A stretch of DNA of 37,443 bases from Candidatus Levyibacteriota bacterium. Lineage in GTDB: Bacteria; Patescibacteriota; Microgenomatia; Levybacterales; UBA12049. Positions within the stretch are counted from its first letter, which is position 1. Each line of letters starts with the position of its first letter. The notes under the pieces were generated by a model. That model saw only the letters and a program-made list of their open reading frames with translations, did not search any database and was not told the origin of the DNA. Of this stretch, positions 6,953 to 15,526 are shown piece after piece. Where the stretch lies: positions 1 to 37,443 of the forward strand of contig DAIDHK010000012.1 of the NCBI GenBank assembly GCA_027459725.1, in the 5' to 3' direction. The translations under genes and the position numbers were made by a program.

Positions 6953-8296
6953 TTAGAAATTAAAACTAAGTTGTGGAGAATATTCATTTTCATCTTGTTT
7001 ATCTTCCCACACTTTTACTTTACCGTATTCTCCATCATAACCAGGTTTAATCGATAATTTGCCGTGTCGCACTTTATCTACCGCTTGAGCTATTTGCTCT
7101 CCTCCTACTCCTAAAATCTTTGAAATATCTGCCGATATTAAAACATTAAATTCTGACTTTAATTCCTGACACAGCTTATTGTATAAATTCTGTGACTTCT
7201 GGCTGCCGACAGATGAATGCAGGCTCTGCGCCACAATTTCCAGTAAGGGAACTAATTTGATAAATGGCGGATGCTTTTTAACGGGATCCGTAAACCATAC
7301 TAAACCAGCCTCATTAAGGTTGCACTCGCCAATTGCCAAATCAGTTTTATTTGTAATTTGCATAACTCTATACAACACCCCCTCGGTCAAACGTTGATGG
7401 CAAACCGGACATATGCTGCCATTTTTTTTTATTTCCTGCGGACCAAAAGACACTTTGCAATTGCGATGTCCTGAGTAATGATACTTACCTTCTTCAGGGT
7501 AAAACTCAACGGTATAACCTACTTTTAATTTCCCTTCCCTGTTTCTTTTTATTGCTTCCCTAATATCTTCATAGCAAAAATTCCTGACTACATCTTGAGT
7601 AGGTACAAAAACCGTCAGTTCACGGCCCATTTTGGGTGCTGAATGTGCATCAGAAAAAGACAATATCGAACGATTATCCAACTCCGGCACTACCCAATTC
7701 ATTTCCGGATCACTGGAAATACCAGTTTCAATTCCATACACAAACCTGGCTAAGTCTCCAAATGCATCCTCTAAACTGTCAAATCCACTCGCAGATCCAT
7801 AGACGCCAAAATGCGGAGTCCAGATATGACATGGAATTAACATACATCTCTCATCAATATTTAAAATTAATTCGAGTAAGTCGTGACAGGACATGCCGAT
7901 GATTGGCCTTCCATCCGCATTCAAGTTGGCACCTCTTTTAGTTAATGCCTGATTAACTTTTTCCGCAGTTACTATATTGGGTACAAAAACTAAATTATGA
8001 ACTCTTCTCACTTTTTCACCCTGCTTGTAGATTAAACTAATCTCAGTGGAGAGAAGAAATTTGGCAGATGAATTTGCATTTTTAACTTGCCCTGATTTCA
8101 ACTGATAAATTCCTGGGGATATTTCCTCCAGAGCATTTTGTACTTCCTTAAACCAAACTGGATGAGTCCAATCACCGGTAGACAAAAGATCAATTCCTTT
8201 TTGTGACGCATAAGTTGCCATAGTCTGCAGATTCATATTGGGAGAGACTGCCCTGGAGAATTTAGAGTGCAAATGCAGATCTGAAACTATTTTCAT
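6953..8296 (-). CDS. EndoQ-like PHP-domain DNA repair endonuclease
   Basis: A 447-residue protein with an N-terminal PHP metal-dependent hydrolase domain: SDLHLHSKFS at residues 5-14, TGDWTHP near 41, HIWTPHFG around 155 and SDAHSAPKMGREL near 215. A cysteine cluster follows (NCK at about 279 and CPVC at about 297), probably zinc-binding. The C-terminal region has a VGGEQIAQAVDKVRHGK segment and PGYDGEYG. This order matches endonuclease Q, which in Thermococcales and some bacteria nicks 5' of deaminated bases and abasic sites. The assignment is by motif, so substrate remains inferred. It is transcribed away from the gene at 8376 through an extended -10 promoter with almost no leader. Confidence 0.82.
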   Translation of the reverse strand: MKIVSDLHLHSKFSRAVSPNMNLQTMATYASQKGIDLLSTGDWTHPVWFKEVQNALEEISPGIYQLKSGQVKNANSSAKFLLSTEISLIYKQGEKVRRVHNLVFVPNIVTAEKVNQALTKRGANLNADGRPIIGMSCHDLLELILNIDERCMLIPCHIWTPHFGVYGSASGFDSLEDAFGDLARFVYGIETGISSDPEMNWVVPELDNRSILSFSDAHSAPKMGRELTVFVPTQDVVRNFCYEDIREAIKRNREGKLKVGYTVEFYPEEGKYHYSGHRNCKVSFGPQEIKKNGSICPVCHQRLTEGVLYRVMQITNKTDLAIGECNLNEAGLVWFTDPVKKHPPFIKLVPLLEIVAQSLHSSVGSQKSQNLYNKLCQELKSEFNVLISADISKILGVGGEQIAQAVDKVRHGKLSIKPGYDGEYGKVKVWEDKQDENEYSPQLSFNF

Positions 8297-8305
8297 ATTA
8301 ACTAA

Positions 8306-8314
8306 ATTCTAGCA
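8306..8314 (-). promoter_or_regulatory. extended -10 promoter of the EndoQ-like gene
   Basis: Minus strand TGCTAGAAT (TGn plus TAGAAT), 9 nt before the ATG at 8296. No good -35, as is usual with an extended -10. Confidence 0.6.
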
Positions 8315-8375
8315 AAAAAAAACTATAAATTGCTTGTTTAAAATATACTCAATATTTGCAATAATTTATAGGACT

Positions 8376-9041
8376 ATGTCTAGCGAAGTTCTTAAATACA
8401 ATTTACAACTGCCTGAATCCCCTATCACAACCAATAAACCCGAACGGTTAGGGAGAGGTCACAGAATTAAAAATGCGGCTAGCGGATTAAAAGATGGGAT
8501 GAACTATATAGCGGTAAGAGGAGGTAGTTTGTGTCAAGCAACCTTAAAAGTTGCAAGGTCTCTATTAGACAACACGGCGCCACCTCTGGTTACTGATTTA
8601 GAACCAAATCCTAACTCTCCTATAGCCAGGCCTTTCGAGGATAACGTTACTGTTAGAGTTATATTAGAAGAGTTACGACATCCCACTTCCTCAGAAAGGG
8701 TAATTGAATCTGGTATATACGAAGATCTATTCACTAAGATGCGCATGAATGGTGGCATCATAGCCACAAATAGATTAACCGATTGGGAAAGAATAGCTAT
8801 GGAACAAGCGGGAGGACACCTAGATGAGTCTGGTAAAGTAATGATCGTTGAAGCGTTGGCCAACCAGGCACCCGTGATTAAACCGTTAAGTGAGCCTAGT
8901 CGTATTAGAAACTTATATACACAGGCTGAAAAAAATGGTGGCATTCTACCTAGAAAAGGCCTTCAATATTACGAGGCAGATGCATTAGAAACCTTGGGTG
9001 GGAGATCAGATTCTTCAGGAGAAGTTCTAATTTTTGAGTAA
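8376..9041 (+). CDS. hypothetical protein with internal repeat
   Basis: A 221-residue protein starting MSSEVLKYN (the track's start is an upstream TTG). The C-terminal part contains two units of about 42 residues: one begins LFTKMRMNGGII and ends SGKVMIVE, the other begins LYTQAEKNGGIL and ends SGEVLIFE. They share NGGI, the alternating L..E..A..-GG core and the SG[KE]V end. No family recognised; no signal peptide or membrane helix. The stop is followed in the same frame by a broken lemA, so this gene may have replaced the start of that gene. Its promoter is unclear (TAATTT 8 nt before the ATG, weak -35). Confidence 0.65.
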   Translation: MSSEVLKYNLQLPESPITTNKPERLGRGHRIKNAASGLKDGMNYIAVRGGSLCQATLKVARSLLDNTAPPLVTDLEPNPNSPIARPFEDNVTVRVILEELRHPTSSERVIESGIYEDLFTKMRMNGGIIATNRLTDWERIAMEQAGGHLDESGKVMIVEALANQAPVIKPLSEPSRIRNLYTQAEKNGGILPRKGLQYYEADALETLGGRSDSSGEVLIFE

Positions 9042-9673
9042 TTTGCAAATCAATATCAACAGTACTTTGATTTACCCTATATTATATCTATTTGGTCAAT
9101 CCTGGTCACTATTTTTGCTATTATTCTCTTAATATACATTTGGGAAACTTATAATGCCGTTATTAGAAGCAGAAATCAGGTAAAAACAGATTTTGCAGAT
9201 GTTGATGTACAACTAAAGCGGCGTGCTTCCCTGATCGCCAAACTGGTAGAAGAAGTTCGGGAGTATTCCAAGCACGAAAGAGGCAACTTTGAGAATAAGC
9301 AAATGCACGATCTGCGCTTAATCAACCTCCTGGTCCCAAGGAAGCTGCTCATCTAGAAAATATGCTTGCTGACAACATGAAGACGCTTTTTGCAGTCTCT
9401 GAAAATTATCCAAAACTTCGTGCCTCAGAAAATTATCAATGTCTTCAGGACAATCTAAAAGAGCCGGAAGATAATATTACTAAATATCGCGAAACATATA
9501 ACCAAAGCATCATGAATTACAATACCCTTATCCAAACATTCCCCACTCTATTAGTCTCAGGATTGTTTGGTTTTAAGGAAAAAGAACTTTTTCAGGCTAT
9601 CGCACAGATCGTGGTAGTGTTGTTATCACACTTGGAAAATAGCTATAGAAACCCAACCTACCAGTCCTTCTAA
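9042..9673 (+). pseudogene. lemA: lemA pseudogene
   Basis: Translation in one frame from 9042 gives a membrane helix (SILVTIFAIILLIYIW) followed by YNAVIRSRNQ, DVDVQLKRR, KLVEEV and SKHE. This is the start of a LemA-family protein, a membrane-anchored helical-bundle family. After NFEN the frame is lost. The continuation is in another frame (NQPPGPKEAAHLENM, then LFAVSENYPKLRASENYQ, YNQSIMNYNTLIQTFPTLL and FGFKEKELF), overlapping the 103-aa ORF in the track. No start codon is visible before the helix, and a conserved stretch between the halves appears deleted. Start loss plus frameshift make a functional product unlikely. Confidence 0.85.
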
Positions 9674-9714
9674 TTATCAAGTCTGTTTAAGAGACGCGAT
9701 GTTATTTCGCTAAT

Positions 9715-10020
9715 GATTTATATTTCTCACCCTTATTCTCATTGTAGCTGGACTCAGCTACATTGCAGTCTATATCGAGAATGCTAACGGAGAAATTCAT
9801 CATAAGCAAAAATCACTCACTCAAATATGAAATGACTTTGGAAAGGCTCTAAACCAAAGTTTAACAACTCTTCAAGAAAGTATCCCTACTCTCACACCTG
9901 CCTATTCTACCTGTTCTGTGCAGATTAAAACCTTAAGCTCAACAACCAATGAATCAGTTTCAACAACAATCACAACAAAACGTCCAACAGTTTCAACAGG
10001 TGCATGTGATCACGCCTTAA
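9715..10020 (+). pseudogene. degraded remnant of a small membrane-anchored protein
   Basis: One frame encodes a hydrophobic helix (FLTLILIVAGLSYIAVYIE) followed by a polar helical region (NDFGKALNQSLTTLQES) interrupted by a TGA. Another frame near the end gives a glutamine-rich tail (NQFQQQSQQNVQQFQQ). This looks like more decayed coding sequence downstream of lemA, possibly from the same former operon. The original family cannot be told. The 67-aa ORF of the track here is not credible as a gene. Confidence 0.4.
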
Positions 10021-10034
10021 CAACTCCCTCTTTT

Positions 10035-11816
10035 CTACTTCTTCCCCTGTTCTTTAAACATTTCAATCAGCTCTTTCACAGTAGTGGCATCTTCGGGTTT
10101 TTTATCCTTATCGCGAAATGAAACTAACCTGGGAAATCTTAATGCGTAACCCGTAGATTTTCCCTCCATTTTTTTTGTCTCGTCATTTAACTTTGAATCT
10201 ACTTCCATCCCCGCCGTATGTAAAGGACTGCGTGTAATCTCATCTGCTAGAACTTCTATCACAATTTCTGGACGCACCCAAACGCTAGGCACAATCAGAG
10301 AATTAACCCGCGCCGGTTTATGATCAACTTTGATTTTATCCGCCCGCTTGTGAATCTCCTGCCATTCCTCATCCGACAAGCCTGTCCCAATCTTACTTAC
10401 TGACACAAACTCATCATTCTGCTCATCGTATACCCCGACGAGTAATGCACCGGCCCCGAAGGCCGTACGTTTTCCCTTGCCGGTAATATATCCTAAAATG
10501 ACACAATCTATCGTATCGTGCAATTCTCCGGCTGCATGCCGTTTTAGCTTGACCCAGTTAAAGTTACGTCCTCCTGCCTGATAAGGAGAATCGACTCTTT
10601 TTACAACTACACCCTCCAACCCTTTGGAAATACTATCTTCCAGCATAGCTTGTACCTGCTCGGCTTTTTTCAATACTTTTCCAGGAGCCGGAATTAAAGT
10701 CTCATCACCATGAACTGCTTTTTTTATATACTCCAAACGCTCAAGTAAAGGCGTATCTAACAATGACTTTCCCTCAAAATATAGAATGTCAAAAACAAAT
10801 GCACGCAAAGGCAAACTCTTAGCCACTTCTTCAATATTATGTTTACGACGACGTTTGGTTGTTTCCTGAAAAGGTAAAAACTCCTCTGATTCCGGTTGAT
10901 ATGCTAAAGCTTCCGAGTCTAGAATAACTGATTTCACTTTAACTTGTTTTCTCACTCCCTCGATCAAATCAGGAAACATATGTGTCATATCTTCCAAATT
11001 ACGGGAAAACATTTCCACCTTATCTCCGTTTTTATGAATTTGTACGCGAAATCCATCATATTTTGGCGTTACATGTACCCCTTGATTGTCTACCGACATT
11101 TTCTCGACTACTTTTTGAGCATTAGGCAGTCGTTCGCATAATTCAGAGCGAATCGGACGACCAACCGAGACTTTTAATTTTCTGACTGCTTCCAAACCAC
11201 CCTGCCATAAGGTAGTTGCAATTAAGCCTAAATCGGAGGTTTCGTTGTATGATTTCTCCAATAGTTTCCTTTGCACTTTATCACCTAACTTAGCCGTAGC
11301 TAAACCATCTAAAATAGTCGGATCACCAATTCCTAAACGGTTATTGCCCAAAGGAATTCTGACCAGATGCTTGGCAGAATTTGCATCACATTGTTTTAAC
11401 ATATCTGCTAACATTCTTTGTTTTTTCTCCACAGATCCTTCTCCGTTTGTATGAGCAATTTCGGTCAACCCCTCAAACACGTCAGCCACTGTTAATACAC
11501 TCTTTTTGTCTTTACTCTCAGCTCTTAACTGCTTAGCGGCTAATCCCATGTCTCCCAGCTTGTTGAATAGATGCAAAACTTTATCTTTATCTTCATCAAA
11601 AGCCAGACCGATCGCTGCTGCCACGTTTTTATCCGCCATTCCTATTTCGACAGGTGCATAAAAAGGTGCTACCCTGCCCTGAGATAAATAAACGATCTTT
11701 GCAATCTCATCATTGTGAGCTGACTTAAATAAATCGGAGAGTATTTCAATCAGTGAAAGGCGTGAAGATGTTGTCTCCATTTTTTCAAAATATCTTGTCA
11801 ATTCTACAAATGTCAT
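10035..11816 (-). CDS. lig: ATP-dependent DNA ligase (archaeal/eukaryotic type)
   Basis: A 593-residue ligase. Residues about 1-190 look like the DNA-binding domain of archaeal and eukaryotic replicative ligases (N-terminal ELTRYFEKMETTSSRLSLIEIL; later IPLGNNRLGIGDPTILDGLA). The nucleotidyltransferase domain follows, with adenylation motif KYDGFR (catalytic Lys about residue 251), FSRNLEDMT, LDSEALAY and LEGVVVKR. The OB-fold ends near PSVWVRPEIVIEV. It joins nicks using ATP, unlike the NAD+-dependent LigA usual in bacteria. Whether this genome also has ligA is not visible. It starts 5 nt after the Fic gene, so both are on one transcript. Confidence 0.95.
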   Translation of the reverse strand: MTFVELTRYFEKMETTSSRLSLIEILSDLFKSAHNDEIAKIVYLSQGRVAPFYAPVEIGMADKNVAAAIGLAFDEDKDKVLHLFNKLGDMGLAAKQLRAESKDKKSVLTVADVFEGLTEIAHTNGEGSVEKKQRMLADMLKQCDANSAKHLVRIPLGNNRLGIGDPTILDGLATAKLGDKVQRKLLEKSYNETSDLGLIATTLWQGGLEAVRKLKVSVGRPIRSELCERLPNAQKVVEKMSVDNQGVHVTPKYDGFRVQIHKNGDKVEMFSRNLEDMTHMFPDLIEGVRKQVKVKSVILDSEALAYQPESEEFLPFQETTKRRRKHNIEEVAKSLPLRAFVFDILYFEGKSLLDTPLLERLEYIKKAVHGDETLIPAPGKVLKKAEQVQAMLEDSISKGLEGVVVKRVDSPYQAGGRNFNWVKLKRHAAGELHDTIDCVILGYITGKGKRTAFGAGALLVGVYDEQNDEFVSVSKIGTGLSDEEWQEIHKRADKIKVDHKPARVNSLIVPSVWVRPEIVIEVLADEITRSPLHTAGMEVDSKLNDETKKMEGKSTGYALRFPRLVSFRDKDKKPEDATTVKELIEMFKEQGKK

Positions 11817-11821
11817 ATCAA

Positions 11822-12874
11822 CTAAGCCATTATATACTTTGCCGCTTTTGTTTTACCAGTCTTCTTAACCAATCCTGCCGTCAATAATACCTTTAATTCA
11901 TTTAAAACTGTGTCTTCTGACACCATCGGAAATAGAGAAGCAAAAGCGGCATTCTGCAAATAACCTGTCTCCTGAATGTATTCAATAATCTTTATTTGGC
12001 GCTCAGATAATAGCAAAGGACGACCACCTAATTTTGCTTTTAATTTACTATCTACAGATATTCTTTCCACTTTATCTTTAATCTTGGATAACTCGGTTGC
12101 CAAACCCCGACAAAAGTACTCTAACCATTCTGTTAAGTCTCCTTCACGTTTACCTACACTTTGCAATGCGGTATAGTATGATGCTGCATCATGATCAAAA
12201 TATTCTTCCAGAGAAAAGAAACGTCTAATATCATACCCTTCCTGGAAAAGAATCAGGGTTGACAAAGCTCTAGCTACTCGCCCATTGCCATCTACAAATG
12301 GATGGATACGTACAAATTCATAATGAACAATACCTGATTTTAAAACCGGATGTAAATCATCTGCCGAGCTATGTTGTATAAACTCAATTAAATCTTTCAT
12401 ACCAGGATCAACCACGTCTGGAGCCGGCGGACGAAATGATATTTCTTTCGTCTGTGAATTGCGAATTACCACCTGCGTAGTTCTAAACTCTCCGCTTTTT
12501 TCATCCGGTAGGATTTTATAAACTGTCATTTTATGCAGTTGTTTAATTAAAGACTGATTAATTTTTTGTTCCTGAACTTGCGCACCCAACTGACCTATAT
12601 AGTCCATAACTTTACGATAATTTATAACTTCTTGAATATCCCTTTCACGTGCGACAATATCTTCACCTTCAATCACTTTTTCCGCCTGTGTTTTATTCAA
12701 TTCATTGCCTTCAATGTGTGTACCATGATAAACAGCACGTACAAGGGCATCCTGCTGAAATTTCTTTTCGTAATACGGCAGTAGAGGTGCGTTATCGATA
12801 ATTTCTTTACTCCCCTCCACTACTCCAATGTATTTGAGAATGGAATTGGTTATTGAATACTTAGGAGTATACAT
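11822..12874 (-). CDS. Fic-family protein with winged-helix C-terminus
   Basis: A 350-residue Fic-domain protein. The catalytic motif HPFVDGNGRVAR (about residues 196-207) is complete, so AMP transfer from ATP to a protein hydroxyl is expected. Near residue 52, THIEGNEL resembles the autoinhibitory (S/T)xxxE(G/N) helix found before the Fic core. The C-terminal 70 residues (LLSERQIKIIEYIQ through LKVLLTAGLVKKTG) look like a winged helix. This Fic-wHTH layout is common in bacteria, mostly with unknown targets. It lies directly upstream of the DNA ligase with only a 5-nt gap. No clear promoter; the 213-nt gap upstream (12875-13087) holds AT-rich sequence and the promoter of the divergent DUF5654 gene. 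Confidence 0.9.
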   Translation of the reverse strand: MYTPKYSITNSILKYIGVVEGSKEIIDNAPLLPYYEKKFQQDALVRAVYHGTHIEGNELNKTQAEKVIEGEDIVARERDIQEVINYRKVMDYIGQLGAQVQEQKINQSLIKQLHKMTVYKILPDEKSGEFRTTQVVIRNSQTKEISFRPPAPDVVDPGMKDLIEFIQHSSADDLHPVLKSGIVHYEFVRIHPFVDGNGRVARALSTLILFQEGYDIRRFFSLEEYFDHDAASYYTALQSVGKREGDLTEWLEYFCRGLATELSKIKDKVERISVDSKLKAKLGGRPLLLSERQIKIIEYIQETGYLQNAAFASLFPMVSEDTVLNELKVLLTAGLVKKTGKTKAAKYIMA

Positions 12875-13072
12875 ACTAAATCAAAAATCTAATACCTAAC
12901 TAGCCAAACAATTGTATTGCAAATGTTAGATTTAAGTTCGACTAATTATTGCTCATTTCCCGAACAACTGCAAGAGAATGCTATAAATAGCGGAGCAATT
13001 TTATAAGTAAAAACTGACAAACTAAACGTTTGTTTATTCTATTTTAAACATTGGATTATTTGTTTATTAATC

Positions 13073-13081
13073 TGCTATACT
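13073..13081 (+). promoter_or_regulatory. extended -10 promoter of the DUF5654 gene (leaderless)
   Basis: TGCTATACT, then 6 nt to the ATG at 13088, which puts the predicted +1 at the start codon. Confidence 0.65.
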
Positions 13082-13087
13082 TCAGCT

Positions 13088-13384
13088 ATGGCAAAACATA
13101 AAGAAACATCTGCTGAGGAAAAGACCAATTTACGAATAGCACTACTACGGCAAATGGTCACTCTGGCTACAAGTGGTTTTGGCCTGGTTGCTGCCTTAGC
13201 CTGGAATAGTTTAATTCAAACTTTTGTAACGACTTATATCAAAAAATGGTTACCACAAGGCGGAGATCTAATCTCTTTATTAATTTATGCCCTTGTAGTA
13301 ACAATCATCGCGGTCCTGGTAACGTATAATCTTAGCGCCTCACTCAAGCGACTGGAATCGCTCCATGAAAAATATACTAAGTAG
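13088..13384 (+). CDS. DUF5654-type two-pass membrane protein
   Basis: A 98-residue protein with a charged N-terminus, a first helix (LVAALAWNSLIQTFV), a short loop with GGDLI, a second helix (LLIYALVVTIIAVLVTY) and a basic/acidic tail. The AxAWNxxIQ pattern matches my memory of the DUF5654 family, which is frequent in CPR bacteria and archaea and has no assigned function. The start ATG coincides with the expected transcription start. The 3' end overlaps that of the convergent nnrD gene by 8 nt. Confidence 0.8.
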   Translation: MAKHKETSAEEKTNLRIALLRQMVTLATSGFGLVAALAWNSLIQTFVTTYIKKWLPQGGDLISLLIYALVVTIIAVLVTYNLSASLKRLESLHEKYTK

Positions 13385-14261
13385 CAATTAGCCTTTTCAT
13401 TACCACGGGAATTTCTTTAACTAGATCTGTCGAATTAAAATAGTATCCTACTTTTTCAAACAAACTATCCCCGGCCTTTTTATTGATATACGATCCTGCT
13501 GCAGAGCTTAAAAATATCTCATTTTTGCAACTTAATGCGGCTATTAAACCAGCCAGTACGTCACCCGTACCACCTTTGGTCATACCAGCATTACCTCCTT
13601 CAATAACTATACTTTTATCCGGACTACAAACAAAATCTTCTTTTCCCTTTAGCACAATTACACAATTATATTTCCTAGCCATTATTTTTGCGTTCTCAGA
13701 CGTAGGTTCTATCTCAAATATTTTTTTAAATTCCTGATGATGTGGGGTTAAAATAACATTTCCATTCAGTTGAACTAGATCTGACAAATCAAGCATCTGC
13801 AAAGCTCCTGCATCAATGACCCATTTTTTCTTTGACCATTTCTTCATCAGATACTTGGTTATAAAAAAAGTTTTTTCACCTTCAGAGCTTGCCCTTTCTT
13901 TTATCTCTTCAATTGAGTCCAATACTTCTAAGGACCTAACCTTGTAATCCTCTCGTTCCATACCCGGTCCGATCAATATGGTATCTGCTTCCGTGGCATA
14001 GTTATTAATATCTTCCTCTCTTATGACCAAACCGTTTTTGAATTGCTCTTTGGCATTTTGGATAATCTGATTATTTTGAGGCACTGAAGCAAAAAAGACC
14101 ATATCAACAATTCTTGAAGCTATTTCCAACGACCAGATAGGCGAAGCATGAAATAGAGGTGATCCTCCAATAAGTAGTAACTTGCCATTCTGCCCCTTGT
14201 GTGAATCTGCCGGAGGAATATATAACTGTTTTAACAATTGCGTATCAAATTTTTCCATCAT
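13377..14261 (-). CDS. nnrD: ADP-dependent (S)-NAD(P)H-hydrate dehydratase
   Basis: A ribokinase-fold enzyme that repairs hydrated NAD(P)H. SHKGQNGKLLLIGGS at residues 20-34 is the N-terminal family signature, VIDAGAL and LTPHHQEF occur mid-protein, and the hallmark NAGMTKGGTGDVLAG binds the nucleotide phosphate near residues 225-240. At 294 residues it contains only the dehydratase half, not the fused epimerase domain seen in many bacteria. It follows recF by 51 nt on the same strand. The first two codons are both Met; either could start it. Confidence 0.9.
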   Translation of the reverse strand: MMEKFDTQLLKQLYIPPADSHKGQNGKLLLIGGSPLFHASPIWSLEIASRIVDMVFFASVPQNNQIIQNAKEQFKNGLVIREEDINNYATEADTILIGPGMEREDYKVRSLEVLDSIEEIKERASSEGEKTFFITKYLMKKWSKKKWVIDAGALQMLDLSDLVQLNGNVILTPHHQEFKKIFEIEPTSENAKIMARKYNCVIVLKGKEDFVCSPDKSIVIEGGNAGMTKGGTGDVLAGLIAALSCKNEIFLSSAAGSYINKKAGDSLFEKVGYYFNSTDLVKEIPVVMKRLIAT

Positions 14262-14312
14262 ATTATTAGATTCAAAACTATCAGATTGAATTTTTGTTGA
14301 AAATTGTATGTT

Positions 14313-15404
14313 CTAGTTTAATTCTATCACCCTAGCATTTAACAAAATATCCTTATTTATAAATTCCTCATGCGTAGTCGTGATGATAGTCTGCTGTCCT
14401 CCTACCATCTCAGAAACCAAATTAATATGTCCTTCATCAAGCTCTGAAAAAATATCGTCTAACAGTAATAGTGGTGCAGTTTGCAAATGTTCTTTTAAAT
14501 ACTTCAGCTGTAATAATTTTAGTTGTAAAACAACCAGACGCTGCTGTCCTCTACTTCCAAATGCCTTAGCCAAGCGAAATTCATCGTTTATAGTTCTTAA
14601 CTCAATAAGCATATCGTCTCTCTGCGGCCCTACCAAAGTTACTCCGGCTCCTATTTCTGCCTCCCTATACTTCTCCAAACGTTCTTCAGAAATAATACTG
14701 TGATCATATAATAAAAAACAGTCAATAATTTCCTTAGGTTGTTTATTAACATAATCAATAAACTCCTGCCTAAGTTTATGTAAATATTGCCCATGTCTGA
14801 TCAGAATTTCATCCCAGTAGCTAAATTCTCTATCTACCCTCACTCCAGTCTCTCTCACTTTATCAATTAAAGCATTACGCTGACGAAGTGCTTTAGTATA
14901 TTGCGTTAAACTAAGTTTGTAATCGTTATCTGTTTGTTCTAGAACTTGATCAAAGAAATTGCGCCGATAACTTGGCCCATCACTAATAATCTCCAAATCC
15001 ATGGGTGTAAAGAGTAGTACAGGCAAATAACTGCTAAATTCCGTCCGCCTTTTGGCAGTATCGTTGACAAAAAAACGCTTACCCGCCCGGTGGTTAGTTG
15101 ATTCCGACGTAATCAATACTTCCAAAATATTACTTTCACGTCTTTCCTTATTCTTAGGATCTTCAATTTTAAAATCTTCTTCTACTTTCCCCTTAACCCG
15201 AGCAAAATCTTCACTAAACCTTACTAATTCTTCTTCTTTCTCAGTCAAAAAACTTCTACCAGTCGACAGTAAATGAATACTATCTATCAAGTTAGTTTTA
15301 CCCGCGGTATTATGCCCGACTATCACAGTCACTCCATGATTAAAATAAAAATTTTCTAATTGATAATTACGGAATTGTTGTAATGCGATGGAAACTAGTG
15401 TCAT
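14313..15404 (-). CDS. recF: DNA replication and repair protein RecF
   Basis: An SMC-like ATPase loading RecA at gaps through RecFOR. Walker A GHNTAGKTN lies near residue 33, followed by LSTGRSF. The signature FGSRGQQR is near residue 290 and Walker B LLLLDDIFSELDEGH near 320. About 363 residues, as in the family. The ORF track extends 8 codons upstream into AT-rich sequence; MTLVSIALQQFRNY is the standard N-terminus and is chosen here. Upstream (15405-15526) is very AT-rich with imperfect inverted repeats of AATTTTCAATTT type, and TATAGA occurs on the minus strand. Confidence 0.95.
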   Translation of the reverse strand: MTLVSIALQQFRNYQLENFYFNHGVTVIVGHNTAGKTNLIDSIHLLSTGRSFLTEKEEELVRFSEDFARVKGKVEEDFKIEDPKNKERRESNILEVLITSESTNHRAGKRFFVNDTAKRRTEFSSYLPVLLFTPMDLEIISDGPSYRRNFFDQVLEQTDNDYKLSLTQYTKALRQRNALIDKVRETGVRVDREFSYWDEILIRHGQYLHKLRQEFIDYVNKQPKEIIDCFLLYDHSIISEERLEKYREAEIGAGVTLVGPQRDDMLIELRTINDEFRLAKAFGSRGQQRLVVLQLKLLQLKYLKEHLQTAPLLLLDDIFSELDEGHINLVSEMVGGQQTIITTTHEEFINKDILLNARVIELN

Positions 15405-15526
15405 ATTAATTTTCAATTTAAAACCCACATTCTATAATGAATTTTCACTGATTTTTATTAAAATTTGAAAATTGAAAATGTTCCCGATTAAATAAGAATT
15501 GATTAAAAATTGAAAATTTATCAAAA

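Noticed and set aside
9918-10121. 67-aa plus-strand ORF overlapping the ligase 3' end
   Set aside because: It begins in degraded sequence and ends inside the ligase gene on the other strand. Its Thr/Ser-rich start is a frame-shifted reading of a Gln-rich remnant.
15404-15526. Short repeats of AATTTTCAATTT type upstream of recF as an origin or iteron array
   Set aside because: They are imperfect, irregularly spaced and simply AT-rich. No dnaA or dnaN gene or DnaA-box cluster accompanies them.
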